A DNA stretch of 64,000 nucleotides from Advenella alkanexedens (GTDB lineage Bacteria > Pseudomonadota > Gammaproteobacteria > Burkholderiales > Burkholderiaceae_B): NCBI RefSeq assembly GCF_019132845.1, contig NZ_JAHSPR010000005.1, forward strand, positions 124,001 through 188,000, written 5' to 3'. The first letter of the stretch is position 1; each line of letters opens with the position of its first letter. Under the pieces are notes generated by a model, which was not told the origin of the DNA, searched no databases, and worked only from the letters and a program-made list of their open reading frames with translations. This document shows positions 37,735 to 48,047 of the stretch, piece by piece. The translations under genes and the position numbers were made by a program.

Positions 37735-38706
37735 ATGTTGGTGAAAAAATTTAAATTGGGTTTTGGAACTGCTTTATTGGCAGCCGTATTGGCATCTAAT
37801 ATGGCTTATGCCCAGGAAAAATCCGTGGCCATTACTGCCATTGTTGAACACCCCGCACTTGATTCGGTTCGTGATGGCGTGATCGAGGCACTTGAGAAAA
37901 ATGGCTACGTAAAAGGTAAAAACCTGGACCTGGATTACCAGAGCGCACAGGGCAATACAGGTACGGCAGCACAAATTGCACGTCAGTTTATCGGTGACAA
38001 ACCTGATGCCATCGTAGCGATTGCCACACCTTCTGCCCAGGCTGTTGTGGCCGCCACCAAGCAAATTCCTGTAGTGTACTCCGCAGTTACCGACCCGGTA
38101 GCGGCACAACTGGTTTCAACCGTCGAAGCTTCTGGCACGAACGTGACCGGGGTGTCTGATGTGCTTGAGCTTGAAAAACAGGTGGATTTGATCAAGCGCG
38201 TTGTACCCAATGCCAAGAAAGTGGGTATGGTGTATAACCCTGGCGAGGCCAATTCTGCGGTTGTTGTAAAGCGCTTGAAAACTTTACTTCCCATGGAGGG
38301 TATGGAGCTTGTTGAAGCATCAGCTCCCCGGTCTGTTGATGTGGGCTCTGCCGCACGAAGCCTGATTGGCAAAGTGGATGTTATTTATACCAACACCGAC
38401 AACAACGTGGTATCTGCCTATGAGGCACTGGTTAAGGTTGGAAATGAAGCCGACATTCCCCTGATTGCTTCCGATACTGACAGCGTCAAGCGTGGTGCCA
38501 TTGCTGCCTTGGGTATTAACTATAAAGACCTCGGTATCCAAACAGGTGAAATTGTAGCCCGCATCCTGAATGGGGAAGATCCGGGCACCATTCCTTCACA
38601 AACCAGCTCAAAACTGGAGCTTTATGTGAATCCTGCCGCGGCTAAAAACCAGGGTATTGAACTGCCTGAAGAGCTCCTGAAATCGGCTGCTGTTGTTGTG
38701 GAGTAA
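37735..38706 (+). CDS. ABC transporter substrate-binding protein (TrpX-like family)
   Basis: This is a periplasmic receptor of 323 residues with a signal peptide ending near MAYAQ. The mature start SVAITAIVEHPALDSVRDGVIEALEKNGY is the hallmark of the ABC_sub_bind/TrpX family. It is followed by IARQFIGDKPDAIVAIATPSAQA and VYTNTDNNVVSAYEALV. Members transport amino acids such as tryptophan or tyrosine, or unknown ligands. The start 37735 has a TGTGGAG site upstream; an in-frame ATG further up (37687) would give a poor signal. It is first gene of an SBP-permease-ATPase operon. Confidence 0.9.
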   Translation: MLVKKFKLGFGTALLAAVLASNMAYAQEKSVAITAIVEHPALDSVRDGVIEALEKNGYVKGKNLDLDYQSAQGNTGTAAQIARQFIGDKPDAIVAIATPSAQAVVAATKQIPVVYSAVTDPVAAQLVSTVEASGTNVTGVSDVLELEKQVDLIKRVVPNAKKVGMVYNPGEANSAVVVKRLKTLLPMEGMELVEASAPRSVDVGSAARSLIGKVDVIYTNTDNNVVSAYEALVKVGNEADIPLIASDTDSVKRGAIAALGINYKDLGIQTGEIVARILNGEDPGTIPSQTSSKLELYVNPAAAKNQGIELPEELLKSAAVVVE

Positions 38707-38713
38707 AAATGAC

Positions 38714-38752
38714 TGAATTGCGAATCCCGTTTTTAACGGGATTTGCAATTCA
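38714..38752 (+). promoter_or_regulatory. Intercistronic hairpin between ABC receptor and permease
   Basis: TGAATTGC (38714-38721) pairs with GCAATTCA (38745-38752), and an inner AATCCCGTT/AACGGGATT stem extends it. No good T run follows, so it looks like an mRNA-stabilising or partially terminating element after the receptor gene. Confidence 0.6.
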
Positions 38753-38818
38753 AGCTGGAATTTAACGGTATTGATGTGTATCGTTGTACTTTATCCGACC
38801 AATAATTACTCATAAAAC

Positions 38819-39706
38819 ATGTCCTTATTTTCCTCTCTTGGTGCATTTGAACTGGGTTTCATTTACAGTCTTGTGGCACTTGGTGTATTTATTTCCTTTC
38901 GCATCCTTCGATTTCCAGACCTGACTGTAGACGGAACGTTTGCCACGGGTGGCGCCATTGCGGCACTGGTTATCAGCATGGGAGGTGATCCTTTTTTGGC
39001 AACGGCGTTAGCCATGCTGGCCTGCGCGTTTGCGGGCATGCTAACTGGTTGGCTTAATGTAAAACTGGGAATCATGGATTTGCTGGCCAGTATTCTTATG
39101 ATGACTGCCCTGTATTCCATTAACCTGAGGATAATGGGGGGGCCGAATATACCGCTTATTACCAGTGATACCGTCTTTTCTCTCTTGCAGCCCGCTTCCC
39201 TCGAAGAGCATTTCTGGCGCCCACTTCTTTTATTATTGATTGTGGTCATTGTCAAATTGCTTTTGGATCGCTATTTTGCCACTCAATCAGGGCTGGCCAT
39301 GCGTTCAACCGGTTCAAATCTCAGGATGGCCAGGGCACAGGGTATTTCAACCGACCGCATGGTCATGTTAGGCATGGCCATTTCAAACGCCCTGGTCGGG
39401 CTGGGTGGCGCCTTGTTTGCACAATCGCAAGGCGGATCCGATATTTCAATGGGAATAGGCACCATTGTGATCGGCCTGGCAGCAGTTATTGTTGGACAAA
39501 GCATCATTCCTGCCCGTAGGTTTGTTTATGTAACGCTGGCGGTGATTATTGGTGCTGTACTGTATCGTTTTTTCATTGCCCTGGCCTTAAACAGTGACTT
39601 CATCGGGCTCAAAGCGCAAGATCTTAATCTGGTGACTGCCTTGCTGGTTACATTTGCACTGATTTTGCCCAAACTTAATAAAATGCTGAAAGCGAAAAAA
39701 GGTTAA
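38819..39706 (+). CDS. ABC transporter permease (TrpY-like)
   Basis: This integral membrane protein of 295 residues has about eight TM helices, of the branched-chain/sugar-type (BPD_transp_2) permease superfamily. The N-terminal motif GFIYSLVALGVFISFRILRFPDLTVDG is diagnostic for this unusual import subgroup. The GLAMRSTGSNLRMARAQGIS segment matches the EAA-like cytoplasmic loop that contacts the ATPase. It lies 112 bp after the receptor and 4 bp before the ATPase. Confidence 0.92.
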   Translation: MSLFSSLGAFELGFIYSLVALGVFISFRILRFPDLTVDGTFATGGAIAALVISMGGDPFLATALAMLACAFAGMLTGWLNVKLGIMDLLASILMMTALYSINLRIMGGPNIPLITSDTVFSLLQPASLEEHFWRPLLLLLIVVIVKLLLDRYFATQSGLAMRSTGSNLRMARAQGISTDRMVMLGMAISNALVGLGGALFAQSQGGSDISMGIGTIVIGLAAVIVGQSIIPARRFVYVTLAVIIGAVLYRFFIALALNSDFIGLKAQDLNLVTALLVTFALILPKLNKMLKAKKG

Positions 39707-39710
39707 TGTC

Positions 39711-40505
39711 ATGCTGAAAGCAGAAAATTTACGAATCACTTTTAATCCAGGCACACCGATTGAAACCCGTGCCTTGCAAGGTATGTCCTTAACCATCCCG
39801 GAAGGTCAGTTTGTCACGGTCATTGGTTCGAATGGTGCCGGGAAATCCACTTTCTTGAATGCCATTGCCGGTGAAACCATGGTGGATTCCGGTCGCATAC
39901 TGCTTAATGATATTGATGTCACTCGTGTTCCAGGCTGGCAACGGGCCGGCAATGTGGCGCGTGTTTTCCAGGACCCGATGGCAGGCACCTGCGAAGACCT
40001 GACGATCGAAGAAAACCTGTCTTTGGCTTATAACCGGGGGCAGTCAAGGGGACTTGCTCCTGCCATCAAGCCGTTCATGAAAGCACTTTTCAGGGATCGC
40101 CTGGCCATTCTTGGATTGGGGCTTGAAAATCGCCTGACTGATCGTATCGGTCTGCTTTCAGGTGGGCAACGGCAAGCGGTCAGTTTATTGATGGCAGCCT
40201 TGCAACCGAGCAAGATTTTATTGCTTGATGAGCATACGGCGGCACTAGACCCAAGAACCGCCCATTTTGTGCTTGAGTTAACACAGAAACTGGTCGCGGA
40301 GCAAAAATTAACCACCATGATGGTAACCCATAGCATGAAACAGGCTCTTGAAATTGGCGAAAGAACTGTTATGCTGCACCAAGGTCAGGTCGTGCTTGAT
40401 GTCAGTGGGGAAAAGCGCAAAGGAATGAGTGTTTCCGACTTGCTGCAAATGTTTGAAAAAGTCAGGGGTGAGCAGGTTTCTGATGATGCCCTTTTATTGG
40501 GCTAG
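39711..40505 (+). CDS. ABC transporter ATP-binding protein (TrpZ-like)
   Basis: This is the nucleotide-binding subunit, 264 residues. Walker A is IGSNGAGKSTFLN. The signature is LLSGGQRQAVSL and Walker B ILLLDEHTAALD (His in place of the more common Pro), with the switch His in MMVTHSMKQA. It energises the preceding permease. Start and end positions indicate a three-gene operon 37735-40505. Confidence 0.94.
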   Translation: MLKAENLRITFNPGTPIETRALQGMSLTIPEGQFVTVIGSNGAGKSTFLNAIAGETMVDSGRILLNDIDVTRVPGWQRAGNVARVFQDPMAGTCEDLTIEENLSLAYNRGQSRGLAPAIKPFMKALFRDRLAILGLGLENRLTDRIGLLSGGQRQAVSLLMAALQPSKILLLDEHTAALDPRTAHFVLELTQKLVAEQKLTTMMVTHSMKQALEIGERTVMLHQGQVVLDVSGEKRKGMSVSDLLQMFEKVRGEQVSDDALLLG

Positions 40506-40635
40506 TCAAAACAATTTCATTATGCTGATCTAAAATGTGCGATTATTGCATCGATAAGCATTTTTTTGCCTGTTTACGCCATTTATCCATTTTTTTATAT
40601 TTGAATAACCAAATAAATACCTATAGAGTTTAACT

Positions 40636-40704
40636 GTTGCTTAGGCAATTGTTTTTCTTGTGGCGAACAGAATGTTGCTTAGGCAATTATTTTTCCACTA
40701 TAAT
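40636..40704 (+). promoter_or_regulatory. Two 15-bp direct repeats with a promoter upstream of the RND operon
   Basis: GTTGCTTAGGCAATT occurs twice, at 40636-40650 and 40674-40688. Each copy is nearly palindromic (TTGC-N4-GCAA). The second copy contains TTGCTT (40675-40680), an acceptable -35, with TATAAT at 40699-40704 after 18 bp. This is a typical design for a repressor (MarR or TetR type) that blocks an efflux promoter. No regulator gene is adjacent. Confidence 0.7.
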
Positions 40705-40777
40705 TTGCAGTATCTTTTAATCGAATCAACATTTTCAATAAAAATATCCTTAAGGGTATTTTTCGGGTCACAGTCAA

Positions 40778-41980
40778 ATGAGAATAAAATCAACCTTTGC
40801 CAATCATAAAATCGCGGCATTGCTTGCATGTTCGGTGCTTCTACTAAGTGGTTGTGGAAAAGAAGATGCGGCCGATCCCGCTGCAGCCGGAGGCCCTCCC
40901 GTGTTTCCGGTTTCCACCATTAAAGTAGAGCCCGCTGAGGCCCGTATTTACACCACATTATCTGGCCGGGTAGCGGCCATTAAAGATGCCGAGGTTCGTG
41001 CCCGGGTCACTGGCATTATACAAAGCATTGAATTCAAGCAGGGCAGTGTTGTCAAAGAAGGGCAGTTACTGTTTAAAATAGATCCGGCCACCTATCAGGC
41101 TGCGGTCAATCAGGCTGCCGCGGCGCTTGAGCAGGCAGAAGCGAATGCGAAAAGCGCGCGGTTACTGGCAAAACGTTATTCAACCCTGGTCAAATCTGCG
41201 GCGGTAAGCCGTCAAGAGTATGATAATGCGATTGCCCAGGCTGCCCAGGCAGAAGCAGCAATCAGTCAGGCCAAGGCTGCCCTTGATGCCGCCCAAATCA
41301 ATCTTGGTTACACGGATGTCACCTCACCCATTGATGGAATTATTGGTGAGGCATTTGTCACTGAGGGCGCGTTGGTAAGTGCGGGCACCGGTACCCACCT
41401 GGCCACTGTGCAACAAATTGACCAGGTTTATGTGGATTTTTCACAAACCACGGGTGAATTAAGCAATCTGCGCAAGGCGCTTGCTGAGGGACAGCTCAAA
41501 CAGACAGAAACGGGCATGGCTGTTGTCCAGCTTGAAATGGAGGACGGTTCTCTTTATCCGGAAAATGGTAAATTGCTTTTTACCGGTGTTTCTGTCAACC
41601 CGACAACCGCCCAGGTTACCTTGCGTTCCATCTTCCCCAATCCGCAACATCTACTGTTGCCAGGCATGTTTACCCAGGTCAGGTTGGAGCAGGGAGTGAA
41701 TCCACAGGCATTGATGGTTCCAAACCAGGCCTTGCAACGCACACCAGACGGTTTGGTAAAACTGTTGTTGGTTAAAGACGATAAGGTCGTCTCAGTCGCG
41801 GTTGAAGAAGGTAACTCAGTCGATGGCAAGACCATTATCAATAAAGGCCTGAGTCCCAATGACGAAGTCATTGTCGAGGGCTTTCAGAAAGCGCAGCCAG
41901 GTGGCACGGTAAAACCCATGCCCTGGAAAAAAACGTCGGATGAAGAAACTGCCGACTCCAATAAATCTGCCGAAAGCTGA
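40778..41980 (+). CDS. RND efflux periplasmic adaptor lipoprotein (AcrA/MexA family)
   Basis: This adaptor links the inner-membrane pump to the outer-membrane channel. The 400 residues start with a lipoprotein signal (LLLSGCGKED). They show the membrane-fusion layout: barrel-sandwich lipoyl halves (RARVTGIIQSIEFKQGSVVKEGQLLFKIDPATYQ and later TDVTSPIDGIIGEA), an alpha-hairpin with Ala/Gln-rich heptads (about 100-170) and a beta-barrel/MP domain. It is the first gene of the tripartite operon under the repeat-containing promoter. Confidence 0.94.
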   Translation: MRIKSTFANHKIAALLACSVLLLSGCGKEDAADPAAAGGPPVFPVSTIKVEPAEARIYTTLSGRVAAIKDAEVRARVTGIIQSIEFKQGSVVKEGQLLFKIDPATYQAAVNQAAAALEQAEANAKSARLLAKRYSTLVKSAAVSRQEYDNAIAQAAQAEAAISQAKAALDAAQINLGYTDVTSPIDGIIGEAFVTEGALVSAGTGTHLATVQQIDQVYVDFSQTTGELSNLRKALAEGQLKQTETGMAVVQLEMEDGSLYPENGKLLFTGVSVNPTTAQVTLRSIFPNPQHLLLPGMFTQVRLEQGVNPQALMVPNQALQRTPDGLVKLLLVKDDKVVSVAVEEGNSVDGKTIINKGLSPNDEVIVEGFQKAQPGGTVKPMPWKKTSDEETADSNKSAES

Positions 41981-41988
41981 GAAGATAT

Positions 41989-44900
41989 ATGTCCAACTTC
42001 TTTATTAATCGCCCGATTTTTGCCTGGGTTGTTGCCATTATCATTTTCTTCGCAGGCGTGATTGCGATTCCGTTCATGCCGGTAGCACAATACCCGGAAG
42101 TTGCCCCGCCCACCATTAACATTAGTGCCTCTTACCCTGGCGCTTCTGCTGAAGATGTAGCGCAACAGGTTACCAGCGTCATTGAAAATGAGCTGAATGG
42201 AGCGGAAAACCTGCTTTATTATTCATCAACCAGCGATGCTTATGGCCGTTCAGACATTGATGTCATTTTCAAGCCGGGTACCGATCCCAATATGGCCCAG
42301 GTTGAAGTGCAGAACAAAGTGGCCAACGTCTCTTCCAAACTGCCCCAGGCCGTTATGGATCAAGGCCTCAGGTTCAGCAAGAGTTCAGCCGGTTTCCTGC
42401 TGATTGTTGCCCTTAGTTCTACTGACGGCTCGACCTCGGCGGCCGAGTTGGGTGACTACATCACCCGGAATATTCAAAACTCGATTTCCCGGATTGAAGG
42501 GGTGGGTACTTTTCAGCTGTTTGCCGCACCCAGGGCCATGCGTATCTGGACTGATCCTGCCAAACTGACCAGTTATGGCATGACCATGACCGATGTGAGT
42601 GCCGCTCTGGCAGCACAAAACAGGGCTATTTCAGCCGGTACTTTGGGTGCCCCCCCAACACCTGAAAACCAGACAACCAGTGCCATTGTTTCCACCAACG
42701 GCCAGTTGGAAACCGTTGATGAGTTTGCCAATATCGTTTTGCGTGCCAACCCTGATGGTTCTGTCGTTCGTGTGAAAGATGTGGCCAGGGTTGAGATCGG
42801 CTCAGATTCCTATCAGTTCAGCTCTCGCCTGAATGGTGCACCATCCGCTTCGTTTGCCATTTCCCTGGCCCCCAATGCGAATGCGCTTTCTACGGCAAAA
42901 CTGATCAAGGAAGAAATGGAAAGCCTGTCACGTTATTTCCCCGAGAACGTGACATACAGCATTCCTTACGATACGGCACCTTATGTCGAGGCATCCATCA
43001 CGCAAGTGGTACATACGCTGGTAGAGGCCATGATTCTGGTGTTTATTGTCATGTTCGTGTTCTTGCAAAATGTCAGGTATACGGTCATTCCTGCTGTCGT
43101 TGTGCCCATTGCCCTGATGGGAACAGTGACCACCTTGCTGTTTCTGGGTTACTCCATTAACACGCTTACCATGTTTGCCATGGTTCTGGCCATTGGTATT
43201 TTGGTGGATGATGCGATTGTGGTGGTTGAAAACGTCGAGCGGATCATGTCTGAAGAAGGGCTTTCACCGAAAGATGCCACCTATAAGGCCATGCCACAAA
43301 TTGGCGGAGCCATTGTTGGTATTACATTGGTCCTGATGACGGTATTTCTTCCGCTGGTTTTCATGAGTGGCTCAGCCGGCGTTATTTACCGCCAGTTTGC
43401 CGTATCCATGATTGTCTCAATCGGTTTCTCGGCTTTCCTTGCTTTAACCTTTACCCCTGCTTTGTGTGCAACTATTCTGAAACCCGTAGCCAAGGGGCAT
43501 CATGAAGTCAAAAAAGGTTTTTTTGGCTGGTTTAACCGCGTCTTCGATAAAACAACCAACGGCTATTCCGGTTGGGTGGGTGCCTTTATCAAGCGAGGCG
43601 GACGCATGATGTTCATCTATCTGATTCTTTCAGTTGGCATGGCATATATGTTCCTGCGTTTGCCCAGCTCATTTCTTCCCGATGAAGACCAGGGCTTTAT
43701 GATTGCCAATATTGAATTGCCATCGGGTGTTTCGGCCAACCGAACCATGGAAGTCATTGATACGGTAGAAGAATATTTCTCAAAATTGCCTGAAACGGAA
43801 AATATCATTACGGTTCAGGGGTTCAGTTTTAGTGGCACGGGTCTTAACTCGGCGATTGCATTCGTTCCACTGAAAGGATTTTCCGAACGGCAGGGGCCCG
43901 GACAATCTGCTCAGGCACTTTCAGCCAAAGCAACCGGCAGTCTGTTATTTGGTATTCCCGATGCCATGGTATTTGCCGTTATTCCACCTGCGATTCCCTC
44001 GTTGGGTACAGCTACCGGTTTTGATTTAAGGCTGCAGGACAGGGGATCACTGGGTCAATTGGCTTTACGTGATGCTGCCAATCAACTGTTGGGATTGGCC
44101 CAGAAAAGTGACATCCTCACGCAAGTGCGCATTTCAGGCCTGGGGCCAGGGCCACAGCTTAACGTGAATATTGATCGTGAAAAGGCGGCGATATTGGGCG
44201 TTAATATGACTGAAGTTGCCAATGTGCTGGGCAGCGCAATCGGTTCGGGTTATTTGGGTAAATTCCCCAATACCGGATGGATGCAAAACGTTTGGGTTCA
44301 ATCTGACGCCCAATTCCGCATGACCCCCGAAGATATTCTCAAGCTCAAGGTGCATAACGCCTCTGGAGAACTCGTGGACATGTCTTCTTTCGTCAAGCTT
44401 GACTGGACCCAGGGACCAACCCAGGTCAGCCGCTTCAACAGTTTTGATGCCATCACCATTAGTGGTCAGGCCCAACCGGGCTATTCCAACGGTGAAGCCA
44501 TGGCTGAAATCGAGCGCCTGATTGCACAATTGCCTTCTGGCATTGGCTATGAATGGGCGGGCTTATCATTTCAGGAAATTCAGGCCGGTAACCAGGCCCC
44601 CATTACCATGGCCCTGTCCCTGATTGTGGTTTTCCTGGTTCTGGCTGCCCTGTATGAAAGCTGGACCATTCCGGTGTCTGCCATGCTGATCGTTCCTCTG
44701 GGTATGCTCGGTACCGTTGGCCTGACGACCTGGACAGGTATGTCCAATGACATTTATTTCCAGGTGGGCATGATCACTGTTATTGGTTTATCCGCCAAGA
44801 ATGCGATTCTGATTGTAGAATTCGCCAAAGATGCCTATGCATCGGGCAGGGATCTGATCGAATCAACGATGCAGGCGGCCCGACTTCGTTTCAGGCCTAT

Positions 44901-45246
44901 TCTCATGACCTCTTTTGCTTTTATTCTTGGTGTGTTACCGTTGGTATTGGCAGATGGCGCCGGTGCCGCAGGTCAGCGTGCCGTTGGTGTTGGTGTGATT
45001 GGTGGAATGCTGGCTGCCACGCCTTTCTCTGTACTCTTTGTTCCCGTCTTTTTTGTTGTCGTCATGAAAATTTTCAAAACACGGCCACGTTTATTAGGCG
45101 AGCAAGCCCAGTCTTTCGAAACTGAACAAGAAGCGTACGCTTACCGGCACGAGATTTATAAAGATGTTGCCGAAATAGAAACGCTGGATCCCTCAGATTC
45201 AGGCGAAAACAAAGATCAACCTACTGAGAGTAACCCTGAAAAATGA
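41989..45246 (+). CDS. RND multidrug efflux inner-membrane transporter (HAE1, AcrB family)
   Basis: This proton-driven drug exporter has 1085 residues and 12 TM helices with two large periplasmic loops. HAE1 features are present: FFINRPIFAWVVAI at the start, TM4 with LAIGILVDDAIVVVENVER (two proton-relay Asp residues), and GLSAKNAILIVEFAKD in TM10. It is 8 bp after the adaptor gene. About 35 extra C-terminal residues are acidic and probably cytoplasmic. Drug range cannot be predicted. Confidence 0.96.
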   Translation: MSNFFINRPIFAWVVAIIIFFAGVIAIPFMPVAQYPEVAPPTINISASYPGASAEDVAQQVTSVIENELNGAENLLYYSSTSDAYGRSDIDVIFKPGTDPNMAQVEVQNKVANVSSKLPQAVMDQGLRFSKSSAGFLLIVALSSTDGSTSAAELGDYITRNIQNSISRIEGVGTFQLFAAPRAMRIWTDPAKLTSYGMTMTDVSAALAAQNRAISAGTLGAPPTPENQTTSAIVSTNGQLETVDEFANIVLRANPDGSVVRVKDVARVEIGSDSYQFSSRLNGAPSASFAISLAPNANALSTAKLIKEEMESLSRYFPENVTYSIPYDTAPYVEASITQVVHTLVEAMILVFIVMFVFLQNVRYTVIPAVVVPIALMGTVTTLLFLGYSINTLTMFAMVLAIGILVDDAIVVVENVERIMSEEGLSPKDATYKAMPQIGGAIVGITLVLMTVFLPLVFMSGSAGVIYRQFAVSMIVSIGFSAFLALTFTPALCATILKPVAKGHHEVKKGFFGWFNRVFDKTTNGYSGWVGAFIKRGGRMMFIYLILSVGMAYMFLRLPSSFLPDEDQGFMIANIELPSGVSANRTMEVIDTVEEYFSKLPETENIITVQGFSFSGTGLNSAIAFVPLKGFSERQGPGQSAQALSAKATGSLLFGIPDAMVFAVIPPAIPSLGTATGFDLRLQDRGSLGQLALRDAANQLLGLAQKSDILTQVRISGLGPGPQLNVNIDREKAAILGVNMTEVANVLGSAIGSGYLGKFPNTGWMQNVWVQSDAQFRMTPEDILKLKVHNASGELVDMSSFVKLDWTQGPTQVSRFNSFDAITISGQAQPGYSNGEAMAEIERLIAQLPSGIGYEWAGLSFQEIQAGNQAPITMALSLIVVFLVLAALYESWTIPVSAMLIVPLGMLGTVGLTTWTGMSNDIYFQVGMITVIGLSAKNAILIVEFAKDAYASGRDLIESTMQAARLRFRPILMTSFAFILGVLPLVLADGAGAAGQRAVGVGVIGGMLAATPFSVLFVPVFFVVVMKIFKTRPRLLGEQAQSFETEQEAYAYRHEIYKDVAEIETLDPSDSGENKDQPTESNPEK

Positions 45247-46691
45247 ATATCGTGAAACATTTCTCTCCCAAGTTGTCGGTAGTCTTGTTGGCAACTGTAT
45301 TGACCGGGTGTTCTTTAAACCCCAAATACGAACGTCCTGGGCTGCCAGTTCCTGACCAGTTTCCGGGACAAGACAGTTCATCCTCACAGTCTGGCGGTCT
45401 CCAGCATACGGCTGACCTGGGATGGGAAACTTTTTTCAAGGATGAACGCCTGAAAGCGCTGATTCCTATTGCGCTTGAAAACAACCGTGATATGCGGATA
45501 GCAGTTCAGCGGGTCGAAGAGGCTCGTGCCCTGTATGGCATTCAACGCAGTGACCAATTTCCTCAAATTGGTGTCAATGCACAGCAAACGGCTCAGCGCA
45601 TGCCTGAGGATATGCGTGCGGGTGGTGCTTTGGCGCCCTCGGTATCCCGCAGCAATGTCGCAGGTATTGGCATGACCAATTTTGAACTTGATTTTTTTGG
45701 TCGACAAAGAAGTTTATCTGAAGCGGCCTTTGAACAATACCTGGCAACGCAACAGGCCCGCACCACCGTTCAAATCAATCTGATCGGTCAGCTTGCATCC
45801 ACGTACTTTACGGTCAGAAATCTTGAGGCGCAAAAAGAACTGGTTAACAAAACCATCAAGTCGCGTCAGGGAACGTATGATCTGGTTCAAAGTCGATACA
45901 AAGGTGGTGTTGCCACAATACTTGATGTCAATCAGGCAAAAACCACACTTGAAGGGGCCAAAGCGATCCTGGCTGAAATTACCCGTGCTGAAATGCGTGC
46001 CAGAAATGCCTTGCAGCTAATTCTTGGTCAGCCCATTCCTGACAATTTACCGCCAGCACCGCCTTTTACCGGTGATGTTGTCATGGCCAAATTGCCCACG
46101 GGACTACCTTCAGATTTGTTAACCCGTCGACCAGACATCCTTGCAGCCGAGAACAGGTTGAAAGCGGCCAATGCCAATATTGGTGCAGCCCGGGCAGCCT
46201 TTTTTCCATCCATTTCCTTGACGGGACTCTTGGGTATTGCCAGTCCCGATCTGGGTTCCCTGTTTGATGGTGGTAATGGTATGTGGTCATTTAATCCTGT
46301 TATTAATATTCCCATATTTACCGCTGGAAAATTAAGCAATAACCTTAACCTGGCTGAAATACGCAATGATATTGCCGTGGCCGAATACGAAAAGTCGATT
46401 CAGACCGCTTTTCGTGAGGTGCTTGATGCCCTGGCAGGTGAGTCTACTTACCAGTCACAGCTTGATGCTTTGAGAGCACAGCAGGCTTCTGCCTATGAAA
46501 CGCTTAAAATTGCCAATTTGCGCTATTCAAACGGTATAGACAGTTTCTTGCAGGTACAATCAGCAGAGGTTGCTTTATTTGCTGTTCAGCAAAGTTTTTT
46601 GCAAACCGGGTTTGATTCCATTCAGAACCGTATAGAACTTTATAAAGCATTGGGTGGCGGTTGGACACAAACCTCCATTATTTCAAAATAA
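45243..46691 (+). CDS. Outer-membrane efflux channel lipoprotein (OprM/NodT family)
   Basis: This is the exit duct of the RND pump: 482 residues with a lipobox LTGCSLNP and the OprM-type start [16 protein letters not shown]. It has two internal OEP repeats. The first contains [23 protein letters not shown], the second [36 protein letters not shown]. The ATGA overlap with the pump gene couples translation. The three genes make a complete AcrAB-OprM-type system. Confidence 0.95.
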   Translation: MNIVKHFSPKLSVVLLATVLTGCSLNPKYERPGLPVPDQFPGQDSSSSQSGGLQHTADLGWETFFKDERLKALIPIALENNRDMRIAVQRVEEARALYGIQRSDQFPQIGVNAQQTAQRMPEDMRAGGALAPSVSRSNVAGIGMTNFELDFFGRQRSLSEAAFEQYLATQQARTTVQINLIGQLASTYFTVRNLEAQKELVNKTIKSRQGTYDLVQSRYKGGVATILDVNQAKTTLEGAKAILAEITRAEMRARNALQLILGQPIPDNLPPAPPFTGDVVMAKLPTGLPSDLLTRRPDILAAENRLKAANANIGAARAAFFPSISLTGLLGIASPDLGSLFDGGNGMWSFNPVINIPIFTAGKLSNNLNLAEIRNDIAVAEYEKSIQTAFREVLDALAGESTYQSQLDALRAQQASAYETLKIANLRYSNGIDSFLQVQSAEVALFAVQQSFLQTGFDSIQNRIELYKALGGGWTQTSIISK

Positions 46692-46710
46692 ATTTTGTAT
46701 TCCGTATTTT

Positions 46711-47421
46711 ATGATTGATTTAGGCGTAAATATTGATCACGTGGCGACTCTCAGGCAGCAACGCCATAGCGTATATCCAGACCCTATCAAGGCAGCTCTG
46801 TTGGCTGAGCAGGCTGGGGCAGATGTCATCACATTGCATTTGCGTGAGGATCGTCGCCATATTCAGGATAAGGATGTTTATGCCATTCTTCCGTTGCTCA
46901 CCACCCGGATGAACCTTGAGTGTGCCATCACTCCTGAAATGCTGGATATTGCCTGTGATGTCAAGCCGCACGATATTTGTCTGGTACCCGAACGTCGCCA
47001 GGAATTAACCACGGAAGGTGGGTTGAATGTAATTGAATCCTTTGAACAGGTTAAATTGGCTGTTTCAAGATTGCATGATGCCGGCTCAAGGGTTTCCCTG
47101 TTCATTGATCCCAATATCGATCAAATTCATGCAGCTGCCAAGGCAGGGGCTACCGTGATCGAATTGCATACGGGTACCTATTCCGAGGCAAGGGGAGAGC
47201 AGGTAGAGGCGGAATTGGAACGTCTAAGGATTGCGATTGCTGAAGGACTTGGAGCTGGCCTGAAAGTACATGCCGGTCATGGTTTGCACTATCAGAATGT
47301 TCAGGCCATTGTTGCACTTGGAGGTATCTCAGAGTTGAATATCGGTCATGCCATCGTAGCTCAGGCCATTTTTGACGGTTGGGAAAAGGCAGTTCGCGAC
47401 ATGAAGGCGTTGCTGCGTTAA
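46711..47421 (+). CDS. pdxJ: Pyridoxine 5'-phosphate synthase
   Basis: PdxJ condenses 3-amino-1-hydroxyacetone phosphate with deoxyxylulose phosphate to form pyridoxine 5'-phosphate. The 236 residues show [41 protein letters not shown] and [10 protein letters not shown], all active-site segments of this TIM barrel. An in-frame ATG at 46654 lies inside the preceding gene; 46711 fits the family. It begins only 20 bp after the efflux channel gene, so read-through from the RND promoter is likely. Elsewhere pdxJ usually follows recO. Confidence 0.96.
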   Translation: MIDLGVNIDHVATLRQQRHSVYPDPIKAALLAEQAGADVITLHLREDRRHIQDKDVYAILPLLTTRMNLECAITPEMLDIACDVKPHDICLVPERRQELTTEGGLNVIESFEQVKLAVSRLHDAGSRVSLFIDPNIDQIHAAAKAGATVIELHTGTYSEARGEQVEAELERLRIAIAEGLGAGLKVHAGHGLHYQNVQAIVALGGISELNIGHAIVAQAIFDGWEKAVRDMKALLR

Positions 47422-47459
47422 TCCCTCCTTAACTGAATAATATTTATACAGGTTATGCC

Positions 47460-48047
47460 ATGAATGAAGCAATTAATTATCTTCTGAATCGTAATTCCAT
47501 GAAAATGGTTACCGCTCCGGCTCCTTCTGACGAGGAGCTGGCACTTATACTGCAAACAGCCATGTCTGCGCCTGATCATGGTGCGCTTCGCCCATGGCGA
47601 TTCAAGATTATTCGTGGCGAAGCCATTAAAAAGTTTGCCGATTTTTCCATTGCTTTAAAACAGGCCAGTGCCGAGCCATTTAATCCCGATAAGGAAGCGG
47701 CTACACGTCAATGGCTTGCGGAAGTACCCCTGATCATTGCAGTTGCTTGCCATATTGATTACAGCAATACGAAAATCAGTGAGTCTGAACGTATGCTGGC
47801 AACAGGCGCGGCTGTTACCAATATTTTGAATGCGACACATATGCTGGGATATGGTGCGTTCTGGAGTACAGGTATTGCCACTTATATCGATGAGTTCCAA
47901 ACCGGGTTGGGATTTGATGCACTTGATTATCGGTTCATGGGCTTTTTGGCTATTGGTACCCCCAAAATGCCTGTGCCGCAAAAAGAGCGTTTAAGTTACG
48001 AGCTTTTTACCGAAGAGTGGACAGGTCCGATTACTGAAAAGAACTAA
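47460..48047 (+). CDS. Nitroreductase-family FMN oxidoreductase (YdjA-like)
   Basis: This 195-residue single-domain nitroreductase fold protein binds FMN at the dimer interface. Features are LNRNSMKMV near the start (phosphate-binding Arg/Ser), SAPDHGALRPWRFKII and MLGYGAFWSTG. The short length and DHGxLRPWRF motif match YdjA-type enzymes rather than NfsA/NfsB. Substrate is unknown. It follows pdxJ by 38 bp in the same direction and probably shares its transcript. Confidence 0.88.
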   Translation: MNEAINYLLNRNSMKMVTAPAPSDEELALILQTAMSAPDHGALRPWRFKIIRGEAIKKFADFSIALKQASAEPFNPDKEAATRQWLAEVPLIIAVACHIDYSNTKISESERMLATGAAVTNILNATHMLGYGAFWSTGIATYIDEFQTGLGFDALDYRFMGFLAIGTPKMPVPQKERLSYELFTEEWTGPITEKN

